Part shown: one piece after another, positions 26,556-35,844 of the stretch
How the letters are laid out: every line of letters begins with the position of its first letter
Numbering within the stretch: the first letter of the stretch is position 1
NCBI RefSeq assembly: GCF_024169925.1
Contig: NZ_JALJXF010000001.1
Location: 1,866,001-1,930,000, forward strand
DNA length: 64,000 bases
DNA from: Methylorubrum extorquens
GTDB taxonomy: Bacteria; Pseudomonadota; Alphaproteobacteria; Rhizobiales; Beijerinckiaceae
Direction: 5' to 3'
Notes under the pieces: generated by a model
What the model saw: the letters and a program-made list of their open reading frames with translations, nothing else
Told to the model about the DNA's origin: nothing
The model's database searches: none
Made by a program: the position numbers and the translations under genes

Positions 26556-28244
26556 TCACGCCGCGCGAACCGTATCGAGGAACCGTCCGACCTCCGCGCC
26601 GAGATACTCAGACTGGCGCGACAGCTCGGTCGCGGAGGCCAGCACCTGGGCCGCCGCCGCCCCGGTCTCCTCCGCCGTGCCCGCCACCTCCGCGATGGTG
26701 CGCGTGACCGATCCGGTCCCGCTCGCGGCCTGGGCGACGTTGCGCACGATTTCCTGCGTCGCCGCGCCCTGCTCCTCGACCGCCGCGGCGATGCCGGTGG
26801 CGACGCCGCTGATCTCGCGGATGCGGCCCGAGATGCCGTCGATGGCCCGAACCGCCTGCCCCGTCGCGCCCTGGATGCGGCCGATCTGCCCGGTGATCTC
26901 CTCCGTCGCCCGCGCGGTCTGGTTGGCGAGTTCCTTGACCTCGGCGGCCACCACCGCGAAGCCGCGGCCGGCCTCGCCCGCACGGGCCGCCTCGATGGTG
27001 GCGTTGAGCGCCAACAGGTTGGTCTGGCCGGCGATGGTCGCGATCATCGCGACCACGTCGCCGATCCGCGCGGCGGCGTCCGAGAGGTCGCGCACGAGGG
27101 CCGCCGTTTCGCCGGCCTCGGCCACGGCGGCCTGCGCCAACGTCGCCGAGCCGTCGACCTGCCGGCCGATCTCCTGCACCGAGGCGCCGAGTTCCTCGGC
27201 CGCAGCGGCCACCGTGCCGACATTGGCAGCCGCCTCCCCCGCCGCTGCGGCCACCGTGCCGGACTGGTCGGCGGTCCGGGTGGCGTTGGCGGTCATGGCC
27301 CCGGCAGTGGCCTGAAGCTCGGTCGCGGCGGCGGTCACGCCCTGGACGATCCCGCCGACCGCGCGCTGGAAGTCGTCGGCCAGGGCGCGCGCGGCGGCCC
27401 GGCGCTGCGCTTCGGCGCCGGCGCGGGCGGCCTGCGTCTCCTCTTCCAGGGCGCGGGTGCGGATCAGGTTGTCCTTGAACACCTGCACCGCCGCGGCCAT
27501 GGCGCCGATCTCGTCACCGCGCCCCCGCCCCGGCACGGCCACCGCCGCGTCGCCGCCCGCGAGCGCACCCATCGCCCCGGTCATCCGCGTGATCGGCCGC
27601 GAGATCCCGAACCAGCCGAACAGGGCGGCGGCGAGTGCCGAGAGCAGTGTCACGGCCATGGCGACCCAGGCGGCGGCCGTGGCGGAGGCCGCGCTTCCGA
27701 CAGCGCCCTCGACGCTCTGCTTGGCGCCCCGCTTGTTGAGGGTGAGGTTCTCCTGAAGCGCCTTGGTCGCGGATTGCGCGAGGCCCAAGGCCTCGGGCCC
27801 GGTGAGGAGGGCCAGCGCCTCAGCTTGGCGCCCCTCCCGCATCAGGGCGACGATCGCCTCGACCCGGCCCGTATAGGTCGTCCAGGTCGAGGCGAAGCGC
27901 TCGTACAGGGCCCGTTCCTCGGGGGAGGCGATCATCGGCTCGTAGGCGCGGCGTAGGGCTTCGAGGGCCGCCTGGCTCGCCCGCACGCTCTTCTCGTTCT
28001 CGGCGAGCACGGCGCCGGTCGGCGAGGCGGCGACGTAGCGGTAGGTCTTCACCCGCTCGTCCCGCGTCGCGGTGCTGATATCGCCGAGCAGCCCGACCGA
28101 GGGCAGCCAATTGTCGGCGATGTCGCGGACTTCGTGATCGATGGCCGCAAGTTTGACGACGCTGATCCCCCCCTGAACCGCGGCAACCACGGCCAACAGG
28201 CTGAACGAGCCCGCCAGGGCAGTCTTGAGGGACACGCGCATCAT
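26556..28244 (-). CDS. Methyl-accepting chemotaxis protein
   Basis: 562 residues from the ATG pair at 28244. Membrane helix 1 ([20 protein letters not shown]), a periplasmic four-helix-bundle sensor (about 35-185), helix 2 ([20 protein letters not shown]), HAMP ([19 protein letters not shown]) and a signalling domain with the hairpin tip [20 protein letters not shown] and [15 protein letters not shown]. No C-terminal CheR/CheB-binding pentapeptide. No che genes nearby, so it must signal to a cluster elsewhere. The ligand is unknown. Confidence 0.93.
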   Translation of the reverse strand: MMRVSLKTALAGSFSLLAVVAAVQGGISVVKLAAIDHEVRDIADNWLPSVGLLGDISTATRDERVKTYRYVAASPTGAVLAENEKSVRASQAALEALRRAYEPMIASPEERALYERFASTWTTYTGRVEAIVALMREGRQAEALALLTGPEALGLAQSATKALQENLTLNKRGAKQSVEGAVGSAASATAAAWVAMAVTLLSALAAALFGWFGISRPITRMTGAMGALAGGDAAVAVPGRGRGDEIGAMAAAVQVFKDNLIRTRALEEETQAARAGAEAQRRAAARALADDFQRAVGGIVQGVTAAATELQATAGAMTANATRTADQSGTVAAAAGEAAANVGTVAAAAEELGASVQEIGRQVDGSATLAQAAVAEAGETAALVRDLSDAAARIGDVVAMIATIAGQTNLLALNATIEAARAGEAGRGFAVVAAEVKELANQTARATEEITGQIGRIQGATGQAVRAIDGISGRIREISGVATGIAAAVEEQGAATQEIVRNVAQAASGTGSVTRTIAEVAGTAEETGAAAAQVLASATELSRQSEYLGAEVGRFLDTVRAA

Positions 28245-28643
28245 GAATCCGGGGGTAGGTTGTACGCTCAGGGCGCCACCTTGCCGCAGATTACTTAAGG
28301 TTCTCTCGATTTCTGCAGGAAAGTGCATGCGGCGGCCTGCACCGCAGGCTCGAACATGCAGGGTGCCGGATCACGACTGCGTGTGGAGCAATGCCGTCTC
28401 CGGCCAACTCCTCCGGTGTCACCTCCCTCGTCATCCGGGGGGCCGCACGGCGGAACCCGGGATCCGTCCGTGATGCGGACACCGAAGCATGGCGTCGGGG
28501 TCAATCGTGGATTCCGGGTTCGCTTGTCAGCGCCTCGGAATGACGGGGATGGGGGCTGAACCGAACCGATCAACCGGACACCGTACGAGCCGGAGGATGT
28601 CACGCGCCGACATGCTCCGGCCTCCTCGCCCTCGCCCGAAGCG
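28245..28643. other. Gene-free gap between the chemoreceptor and the hydrolase gene
   Basis: The 399 bases hold no gene that I can support. AT-richer sequence at 28285-28325 just upstream of the chemoreceptor start may contain its promoter. The centre holds a 117-base inverted repeat, listed separately. The remaining short open frames lack codon bias and ribosome sites. Confidence 0.5.
28429..28545. repeat. Intergenic element with 37-base inverted arms
   Basis: The left arm 28429-28465 begins CGTCATCC and ends AACCCGGGATCC. The right arm 28509-28545 begins GGATTCCGGGTT and ends GGAATGACG. They are inverted copies with about three quarters identity around a 43-base centre. The CGTCATxCC termini recall dispersed palindromic intergenic repeats of alphaproteobacteria. 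There is no coding capacity and only this copy in the window. Confidence 0.6.
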
Positions 28644-29806
28644 TTACCGGCTGCCCTCCGGCCGCTCCGGCGAGCTCTTCTTCTCGGTCGCGGCCTCGGG
28701 CTGTTTCACAAATTCCGCGAGGTAGCTCTTCCACAAGCTGGCGAACCGCAGCGACTGGTGGCCGTGCGTCTCGGGCGAGGTCGGGACCAGCACGAAGCGA
28801 CCGTCCTTCACCCGCGCGATCGCCGCGTTCATCACGTCGAGCTGGGGCGGGTTCAGTTCGTCGTCGGCGAAGTTCACCGCCAGCACCTTCGCCGTGATCT
28901 TTTCGAGGTCCGGCGACGGGTCGTAATCGTAGGAGGAATCGAACCAGTACAGCCAGTCGTTGGCGTCGGCCTTGTTCTCGTAGCCGGCGATCATCTTGTC
29001 GTAGGCCGTGTCGGCCGCGGCGCGGGTCGGAGCCTGCTTCTGCAGGCCGAGCACGCTCTCGGTCATGATGTTGAAGATCGGCAGGATACGGCCGAAGCTG
29101 CGGGGCTGCGCGGTGTACTCGCCGCCCTTCCAGTCGGGATCGGTGCGGATGCCCTCGATCAAGAGGCGCCGCCACAGGGCGTTGCGCCCGCTCACCGGGA
29201 TCGGCTGGCTCGCCACCGTCATCAGCAGGTCCATGCTGCCGGGATAGCGCTCGCCCCACATCCAGGCCTGCATCCCACCCATGGAGGTGCCGAGCACGAG
29301 GCGCAGGTGCTTGACGCCGAGCCCCTCGGTGACGACCCGGTGCTGGCCCTCCACGACGTCGCCATAGCCGTAGCGGGGGAAATGCGCCTTGAGGCCGTCG
29401 GACGGTTTCGAGGAGCCGCCGCGGCCGAGCCCGTCGGGCAGGATCACGTACCAGCGCCCGGCATCGAGCGGCGCGCCCTCGCCGAACAGCTCCGGCCCGA
29501 GCGTCGGGATCAGGAAGCTCTTTCCGGTGCCGGTGGTGCCGTGCAGGACGAGCACGGCGTTGTCGATCTCGCCGTCCGCGCCGCGATGCGGCGTGCCCAG
29601 CGTGGTGTAGTGCAGCTTCACCTTGTCCAGGCTCTCGCCGCTGGCGAACTTGAAGTTTTCGGCGACGAAATCGCCCTCCTGCTGGCCCGGATAGGCGGCG
29701 GCCGGCGCGGCGAGGACCGGGGCCGGCGCGAGACCGACCGCGAGCGGTGTCAGCGCCAAGGACGAGATCAGCAGAGCCGTGCGAAGCGAGCGTATCCGAG
29801 CACCCA

Positions 29807-29807
<1 letters not shown>
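28644..29807 (-). CDS. Exported alpha/beta hydrolase related to MetX acyltransferases
   Basis: 387 residues. A signal peptide (ALLISSLALTPLAVGLAPAP, ending near APVLAAPAAA) sends it to the periplasm. The fold shows LHYTTLGTPHRGADG, LHGTTGTGKSFL, nucleophile elbow LVLGTSMGGMQAWMW, acid in NFADDELNPPQ and the catalytic His in SPETHGHQS. This is the homoserine O-acetyltransferase-like family, but the exported location speaks against a role in methionine synthesis, so I call it a hydrolase of unknown substrate. It starts behind GAGGAGG and overlaps the glpK stop as TGATG. Confidence 0.82.
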
Positions 29808-31312
<1,505 letters not shown>

Positions 31313-31399
31313 GGCCACTCTCCCGGCGTCTTCCGCGTCCGGGATTTTTGACCCCGGCTCGGCCCCGATCCTACACGAGGCGGCGTGCGCCGGAACCGG

Positions 31400-31918
31400 T
31401 CACCCGGCTTGCGCGCGCTCCAACTGGGCCGGTGTGTTCTGCGCCTCCATCTGCCGGGCCATGTCGGCGGCACTCATCCCCGAAGCGTCGCGCCGGGACG
31501 GGTCTGCGCCTTGGGCGAGCAGTAGATCGACGATCTCGGTGCGGTCGAACATCGCCGCCACCATCAGCGCGGTGCGGCTGCCGTCGCCGACCCCGTCGAC
31601 CTGCGCGCCGTGCTCCAGGAGCAGCCGGACGATGTCCGCATCGCCCTTGAAGGCGGCGCCGGCGAGCGGGGTCTGGCCGCGGTCGTTGGCGAGTTCGGGA
31701 TCGCCCCCGGCCTCCAGGATCACGCGGGCCGTCGCCGCCTGGCCGTTATAGGCGGCCAGCATCAGCAGGCTGTCGCCCTTGTCGTTGCGAAGGTTCGCCG
31801 GCAGCCCTTGCCCGAACAGCTCGGCCAGTTCGTCGGCATGGCCCATCCGGGCGTACTGGAAGAGGCGAGCCGCGAAGGCGAGGGTCTCGTCGTCGAGGGC
31901 GGGGCGGTCAGCGGACAT
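31400..31918 (-). CDS. Ankyrin-repeat protein
   Basis: 172 residues. About four ankyrin units follow residue 15: HADELAELFGQGLPANLRND, GDSLLMLAAYNGQAATARVI, GQTPLAGAAFKGDADIVRLL and RTALMVAAMFDRTEIVDLLL. No signal or membrane segment, so a small cytoplasmic protein-binding module. The partner is unknown. It lies 87 bases from glpK on the same strand and may be read with or apart from it. Confidence 0.85.
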   Translation of the reverse strand: MSADRPALDDETLAFAARLFQYARMGHADELAELFGQGLPANLRNDKGDSLLMLAAYNGQAATARVILEAGGDPELANDRGQTPLAGAAFKGDADIVRLLLEHGAQVDGVGDGSRTALMVAAMFDRTEIVDLLLAQGADPSRRDASGMSAADMARQMEAQNTPAQLERAQAG

Positions 31919-32014
31919 GGTTTTCGCGTCACGGGTTCGGTGGGTGGAGGGCCGCCGCGCGGCGGTCTCACATGGCGCCGGTAGGTAGCGCCGCCGCGCG
32001 GTCCGGCCAGCCGG

Positions 32015-33388
32015 TCAGGCCTGGGCCGGTACGGCGCGCGAGCCGGCCGGGTCGAACCGGAGCGACAGCACCATGGCGGCGCTCAGTGCTAGGAACACCG
32101 CCACCGTGCCGACCAGAAGCGCGTAAACCTCAAGCCCGAGCAGCACGAACAGGAAGCCGAACAGCGCCGACATCAGCCCCCCGAACACGGTGGTGACGGT
32201 GACCTCGCGCGAGACCGCGGCCGTGTAGAGACTGGTCTGAGCCACGACGAGCCCGGCGCTGAGGCCGAAGGCGGCGTTGTAGCCGAGCCACTCGCTGAAC
32301 GAGAGCAGCATCAGCGGGAACAGCGTCATGGCGATCCCGACGAGAGCGTATTGCACGAGGTGGATGCGCAGCCGCGTCGTCGCCTCGAAGGCAAGGAGCA
32401 GGGCAAAGGCCAGCACGACCGGCAGAAGCCCATACTTCGCGACACGGGTGATCATCCGGTAGACGGGCATGCCCTCGACCAGCGCGACGCCGAAGCTGCC
32501 GGAGCCCGCAAGCCGAGCCGTGGCCTCCGGGATCATCCCAGGCAGCGTGCCGGTCACGACTCGCGGCGCGCTGATTTCGTCGATCCGCCAATTCGCCGTG
32601 AAGCCCGTCTTCGTGATCGTGTAGGTCGCGGGCAGTACGTCCCCGAAGAAGCTCGGATTCGGCCAGGGAGAGGCGAGCGTCAGTTCAGCCTGCGGCGCGC
32701 TCGGCACGAAGGTGATCTCCCCCGTTCCCCGCAATCCGATCTCGCCCGTATAGGCGACGGCCCCCTCGGGACGGCCTGCCGTCTTGAGCGGGGCAAGAAC
32801 CCAGCGCTCACCGGGGCAGGCCGCGCCACGGAGCGCGAAGGTGGAGCAGGTCCCCCAGGTCTCCTTGCGCCCGTCGATGGTGATCCCGTCGCCGGGATTG
32901 ACCGAACCCAGGCGCCCCACCGCGAGACCGATCAGGGCCCGATCCCAGTGGATCCGCGCCCCGGCCGCACCGAGGAGGTCAATCAGTTGCCCCTCGTCCG
33001 GCACTTCGAAGCGGCCGGCGAGCTTGACGCGCGCGTCGTAGACGGTGGCGGCGAACGGGCCGCGGCGGCGCTCGGCGGTGTCGAGGGTCACGTCGAAGGA
33101 CGCCGACCGGGCCGCTGCGAGGACATGGCGCGGCTGGCCGGAATCGTCGGTGAAGGGCAGAACCATCACGGGTCCCTGGACCTGCTGCGGCGGTCCCCAG
33201 GCTCTCGCGATCTCGGCCTCGACCTCCCGCTGCCGATCCTGGCGCTCGCCAACGAGTAAGAGGGCGCCGAGGCAGGCCGCTCCGGCCACCAGCGTCAGCC
33301 CGGCGATCCGCCGCAGCCGGTGCCACGCGAAGGGCCGCGCGGTCTCCTGGTCGGGCGAGGAGGCTGGGATCGGCGGGGCGAGACTCAT
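32015..33388 (-). CDS. creD: CreD-family inner membrane protein
   Basis: 457 residues from the ATG at 33388, six bases after GGAG. Membrane helix 1 near 30-50 (LTLVAGAACLGALLLVG), a large periplasmic domain (about 55-290; GPVMVLPFTD, SPWPNPSFFGDVLPATYTIT, FTANWRIDEISAPR, VEGMPVYRMITRVAKYG) and a C-terminal block of six or so helices (LFPLMLLSFSEWLGYNAAFG, YTAAVSREVTVTTVFGGLMS). This matches CreD, linked to envelope stress and beta-lactam response in other bacteria. No creBC genes are near. Confidence 0.9.
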   Translation of the reverse strand: MSLAPPIPASSPDQETARPFAWHRLRRIAGLTLVAGAACLGALLLVGERQDRQREVEAEIARAWGPPQQVQGPVMVLPFTDDSGQPRHVLAAARSASFDVTLDTAERRRGPFAATVYDARVKLAGRFEVPDEGQLIDLLGAAGARIHWDRALIGLAVGRLGSVNPGDGITIDGRKETWGTCSTFALRGAACPGERWVLAPLKTAGRPEGAVAYTGEIGLRGTGEITFVPSAPQAELTLASPWPNPSFFGDVLPATYTITKTGFTANWRIDEISAPRVVTGTLPGMIPEATARLAGSGSFGVALVEGMPVYRMITRVAKYGLLPVVLAFALLLAFEATTRLRIHLVQYALVGIAMTLFPLMLLSFSEWLGYNAAFGLSAGLVVAQTSLYTAAVSREVTVTTVFGGLMSALFGFLFVLLGLEVYALLVGTVAVFLALSAAMVLSLRFDPAGSRAVPAQA

Positions 33389-33526
33389 CGGGGGCTCCGG
33401 GCAAGGGGGATGGTTCGCGGAAGCGCACATCGCCTCCGCGTGGTCGCCCGCCGGAACGGCGGGGCTCTCCGCACTCACTTCTGGATTAGGTTTCGGACGG
33501 GCCGGCGCGCGGCACTCGCGACAGCG

Positions 33527-34237
33527 TCAGGCGGCCCGCGGTACCGCGGGCGGGTTCAGCCCGCCGAACCGGCGGTCGCGGGCGGTGAAGTCGGACACCG
33601 CCGCGGCGAGGTCGGTGGCGCCGAAATCGGGCCACATCCGGTCGGTGAAGTGCAGTTCGGCGTAGGCGGCCTCCCAGAGGAGGAAGTCGGAGAGCCGCTT
33701 CTCGCCCCCCGTCCGGATCAGGAGATCGACGTCCCCGTCCGCTCCCAGGGCCTCGCTCAGGCCCTCGCGGCTGAGGCCCGCCGGCCCGAGCCGGGCGGCG
33801 GCGGCGAGGATCGCGTCGCGCGAGGAGTAATCGACGGCGATGCGCAGGTGCAGCCGGTCACCCGTGGCGGTCGCGGCCTCGGCCCGCGCGATCGCCTCCG
33901 GGATGCCGGGCGGCAGGCGGTCGCGGCGGCCGATGACCGTGAGGCGGGTGCCGCTGCGGGCGAGCCGGTCGGTCTCGCCGCGCAGATAGGCCCGCAACAG
34001 CCGCATCAGCCCGCCGACCTCCTCGGCCGGGCGGCGCCAGTTGTCGCTGGAGAAGGCGTAGAGCGTCAGCGTGCCGATGCCGAGCGCGGGAGCGGCCTCC
34101 GCCACGCGCTGGATCGTCTTGACGCCCGCCCGGTGGCCCGCACCCCGAGGTAGGCCGCGGGCGCTCGCCCAGCGGCCGTTGCCGTCCATGATGATCGCCG
34201 CGTGAAGACCTGATCTGCGATCGAGAGGGCTTTGCAT
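33527..34237 (-). CDS. uppS: cis-Prenyltransferase (undecaprenyl diphosphate synthase family)
   Basis: 236 residues. [20 protein letters not shown] with the catalytic Asp, [34 protein letters not shown] and WPDF are typical of UppS. The IPP-site region reads [20 protein letters not shown] rather than the usual RTSGEQRLSNF, and DYSSRD replaces NYGxR. It is not in the frr-uppS-cdsA cluster usual for the housekeeping gene, so it is probably a second, specialised copy. It lies last in an operon with a membrane protein and a winged-helix regulator, and an operator-like palindrome covers its start codon. Confidence 0.88.
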   Translation of the reverse strand: MQSPLDRRSGLHAAIIMDGNGRWASARGLPRGAGHRAGVKTIQRVAEAAPALGIGTLTLYAFSSDNWRRPAEEVGGLMRLLRAYLRGETDRLARSGTRLTVIGRRDRLPPGIPEAIARAEAATATGDRLHLRIAVDYSSRDAILAAAARLGPAGLSREGLSEALGADGDVDLLIRTGGEKRLSDFLLWEAAYAELHFTDRMWPDFGATDLAAAVSDFTARDRRFGGLNPPAVPRAA

Positions 34238-34244
34238 CGTAAAG
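34230..34244. promoter_or_regulatory. Operator-like palindrome over the uppS start, copy 2
   Basis: CTTTGCA-T-CGTAAAG matches the perfect palindrome at 35423-35437 in 13 of 15 bases. It covers the ATG of the cis-prenyltransferase gene (34235-34237). The shared site suggests that the same regulator, probably the winged-helix protein encoded between the two sites, acts at both. Confidence 0.5.
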
Positions 34245-34307
34245 TCTCCGGGCGAAGTGCGAGACACGCGGGGGACGCGGCGTTCGGTGGAATGTCGGGA
34301 GTGGTCG

Positions 34308-34730
34308 TCAGACCGGTTCGGCGAGGCCGGAACGGTCCTGGGCGGCGGGCCGGTCCTCGGCAGCCTGGGACCGGCCAGCGGCATTCTGTGGCTTGCCCGC
34401 GGCTTGTGCGGCGTCGCGCACCACCTGCTCCAGCACCCCGAGATAATCGAGGAAGCGGGAGCGCCCGGAAGGCGTCAGTCGGCAGAGGGTCTGCGGCCGG
34501 TTCTGGTCGTAGCCCTTTTCCAGGCTGACGAGGTCGGCCTCCTGCAGCACGGCGAGGTGGCGGCTGAGATTGCCGTCGGTGAGCCCGCACAGGCGCTTGA
34601 GATCGGGGAAGGCGAGACCGCGGGGATGCGAGACCAGGGAGGTCAGCACCGAGAGCCGCGCCCGCTCGTGGATGATCCGGTCGAGCCCCTCGTAGGAGAA
34701 GCGGGCGTCGCTGCGATCAGAGGTCGGCAT
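34308..34730 (-). CDS. Winged-helix transcriptional regulator
   Basis: 140 residues from the ATG at 34730. [40 protein letters not shown] and [20 protein letters not shown] form an ArsR/MarR-like winged helix of the kind often paired with a small membrane protein. The C-terminal 40 residues are Ala/Gln-rich and low complexity. The gene overlaps the end of the membrane-protein gene by 14 bases and precedes uppS. I infer that it binds the CTTTGCA palindromes flanking the operon. Confidence 0.85.
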   Translation of the reverse strand: MPTSDRSDARFSYEGLDRIIHERARLSVLTSLVSHPRGLAFPDLKRLCGLTDGNLSRHLAVLQEADLVSLEKGYDQNRPQTLCRLTPSGRSRFLDYLGVLEQVVRDAAQAAGKPQNAAGRSQAAEDRPAAQDRSGLAEPV

Positions 34731-35394
34731 CGGCGTCTCCGTCGGCAGATCTGTCAGTCGATCCGTCAGTCGATCCGTCACTTGGGCCCGAATGGCGGTG
34801 GATGATGATGGCGACGAGCCCCTGCCCCACCGCGAAGGGCACGCCCATCAGCCAGGGCGAGAGGTGGCGCGTCTCGCTGGCGAGGGCCAGCACCGTGAGT
34901 CCGGCGAGCAGGTACCACGCGCCCGCGAGCGGCACGGTGCGCGGCAGGATGCGGGCGGAGGCGAACAGGCCGAGCCCGACCAGAACCTGCCACAGGCCCG
35001 GCAGCATCCAGAGCTGGTCCGGCGCGAAGCGGGCGAAGACGAGCCCGAGGCAGAGGCCCGCCCCACCCGCGGGTAAAAACCCTTCGATGGCGCTGAACAC
35101 CATCGCGTCGGCCAGCCCCGAATGGACCCGGCGCGAGCGGCGCACCGCCTCGAAGCCGATCAGGAGGCAAGCGGTGACGGCAGCGGCGACCCAGAGGCCG
35201 AAGAAGACGACCGGCCGTGCGGTCGGGTCGTCGAGCAGCAGGGACTGGGCCCCCGCGACGACGAGGGCAAGCGCGCCGGTCGCGGCGAGCGTCGCCGCGC
35301 CGAGGCCGCGGAAGGCCGTGTCCCGCGCGATCTGCATCCGGATCGCGACGATGTCGGCCAGCGCCCTGTCGAGGTCGCCGTGGGTGTCACGCAT
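34717..35394 (-). CDS. Six-helix membrane protein, operon partner of the regulator
   Basis: 225 residues from the ATG at 35394. Helices appear at LAATGALALVVAGAQSLLL, VVFFGLWVAAAVTACLLIGF, GFLPAGGAGLCLGLVFA, LWQVLVGLGLFASARI, LAGAWYLLAGLTVLALASE and WLMGVPFAVGQGLVAIII. The tail is a Ser/Asp/Gly repeat encoded by a 12-base tandem repeat. I do not recognise a named family; the pairing with a winged-helix regulator is common in other genomes. Possible roles are sensing or sequestration, but this is a guess. Confidence 0.75.
   Translation of the reverse strand: MRDTHGDLDRALADIVAIRMQIARDTAFRGLGAATLAATGALALVVAGAQSLLLDDPTARPVVFFGLWVAAAVTACLLIGFEAVRRSRRVHSGLADAMVFSAIEGFLPAGGAGLCLGLVFARFAPDQLWMLPGLWQVLVGLGLFASARILPRTVPLAGAWYLLAGLTVLALASETRHLSPWLMGVPFAVGQGLVAIIIHRHSGPSDGSTDGSTDRSADGDADADL
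34753..34780. repeat. 12-base tandem repeat near the overlap of two genes
   Basis: GTCAGTCGATCC occurs at 34753-34764 and 34765-34776, followed by GTCA. A third, degenerate copy (8 of 12) precedes it at 34741-34752. It encodes the membrane protein's DGSTDGSTDRS-like tail and lies just upstream of the regulator start. Copy number change by multiples of 12 would keep the frame. Confidence 0.65.
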
Positions 35395-35422
35395 GGGGTT
35401 CGTCTTCCCGCGTCGAGGCGCG

Positions 35423-35437
35423 CTTTGCATTGCAAAG
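35423..35437. promoter_or_regulatory. Perfect palindromic operator upstream of the membrane-protein operon, copy 1
   Basis: CTTTGCA-T-TGCAAAG is a perfect 7-1-7 palindrome, 28 bases before the first ATG of the operon. It is a plausible autoregulatory site for the winged-helix protein encoded in the same operon. A near copy lies at 34230-34244. Confidence 0.6.
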
Positions 35438-35538
35438 TACACGCGGGTGCAGAGCCGTCAAGCGGCATTCGTTCGGATGAGCGCGATGAGGACGGTGGCG
35501 GCCGGAGTGGGGATGAAACGAAGCCGCCGCGCCGATGA

Positions 35539-35722
35539 TCAGATCGGCAGACAGGTGTCGAGGAGGAGCCTCACGCGTCCGCGTCACCCTCGAACAACCG
35601 GATGATCTCCTCCCGGTGCATCATGTCGAAATCGTCCGGCACCAGATCCGTCCGGCGAGGAATCCGATAGGTCGCGTGCGCGGCAGATCCGCCTCAGCCG
35701 CGCGGAGGATGACCGTTTTCAC
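35539..35722 (-). pseudogene. Decayed Phd-type antitoxin and start of a VapC-type PIN toxin
   Basis: Behind a good GGGAG site a GTG at 35722 opens [13 protein letters not shown], a Phd-like start. It jumps at once to TRPIGFLAGR, the C-terminal part of such antitoxins, then shifts frame and stops at 35621. The other frame continues LVPDDFDMMHREEIIRLFEG to a stop at 35571. Overlapping that stop, a GTG at 35574 begins VRLLLDTC, the first strand of PIN toxins with its Asp, but ends after 11 codons (35539). So about 40 antitoxin residues and almost all of the toxin are gone. Recognition is by eye from family memory. The rest of the gap 35395-35844 holds only the operator and the uvrB leader. Confidence 0.65.
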
Positions 35723-35844
35723 GGCGGTCTCCCTGCGATGAGAACGCACGGAAGCCAGTCCGGGCCCGAAACGGCCGCGAGCCGGGACAATCTCGGACCG
35801 TTCGGACTCTTCCGGAGATCGCCCGACGGGCCCATATTGTCGCC

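Noticed and set aside
28295..28725. Several 60-100 codon frames in the gap before the exported hydrolase
   Set aside because: They overlap an inverted repeat on both strands and lack coding signals.
35535..35741. 68-codon plus-strand frame upstream of uvrB
   Set aside because: It is antisense to the antitoxin/toxin relic and has no ribosome site or recognisable motif.
35723..35844. SOS box (GAAC-N7-GAAC or GTTC-N7-GTTC) upstream of uvrB
   Set aside because: Single GAAC and GTTC half sites occur, but no correctly spaced pair.
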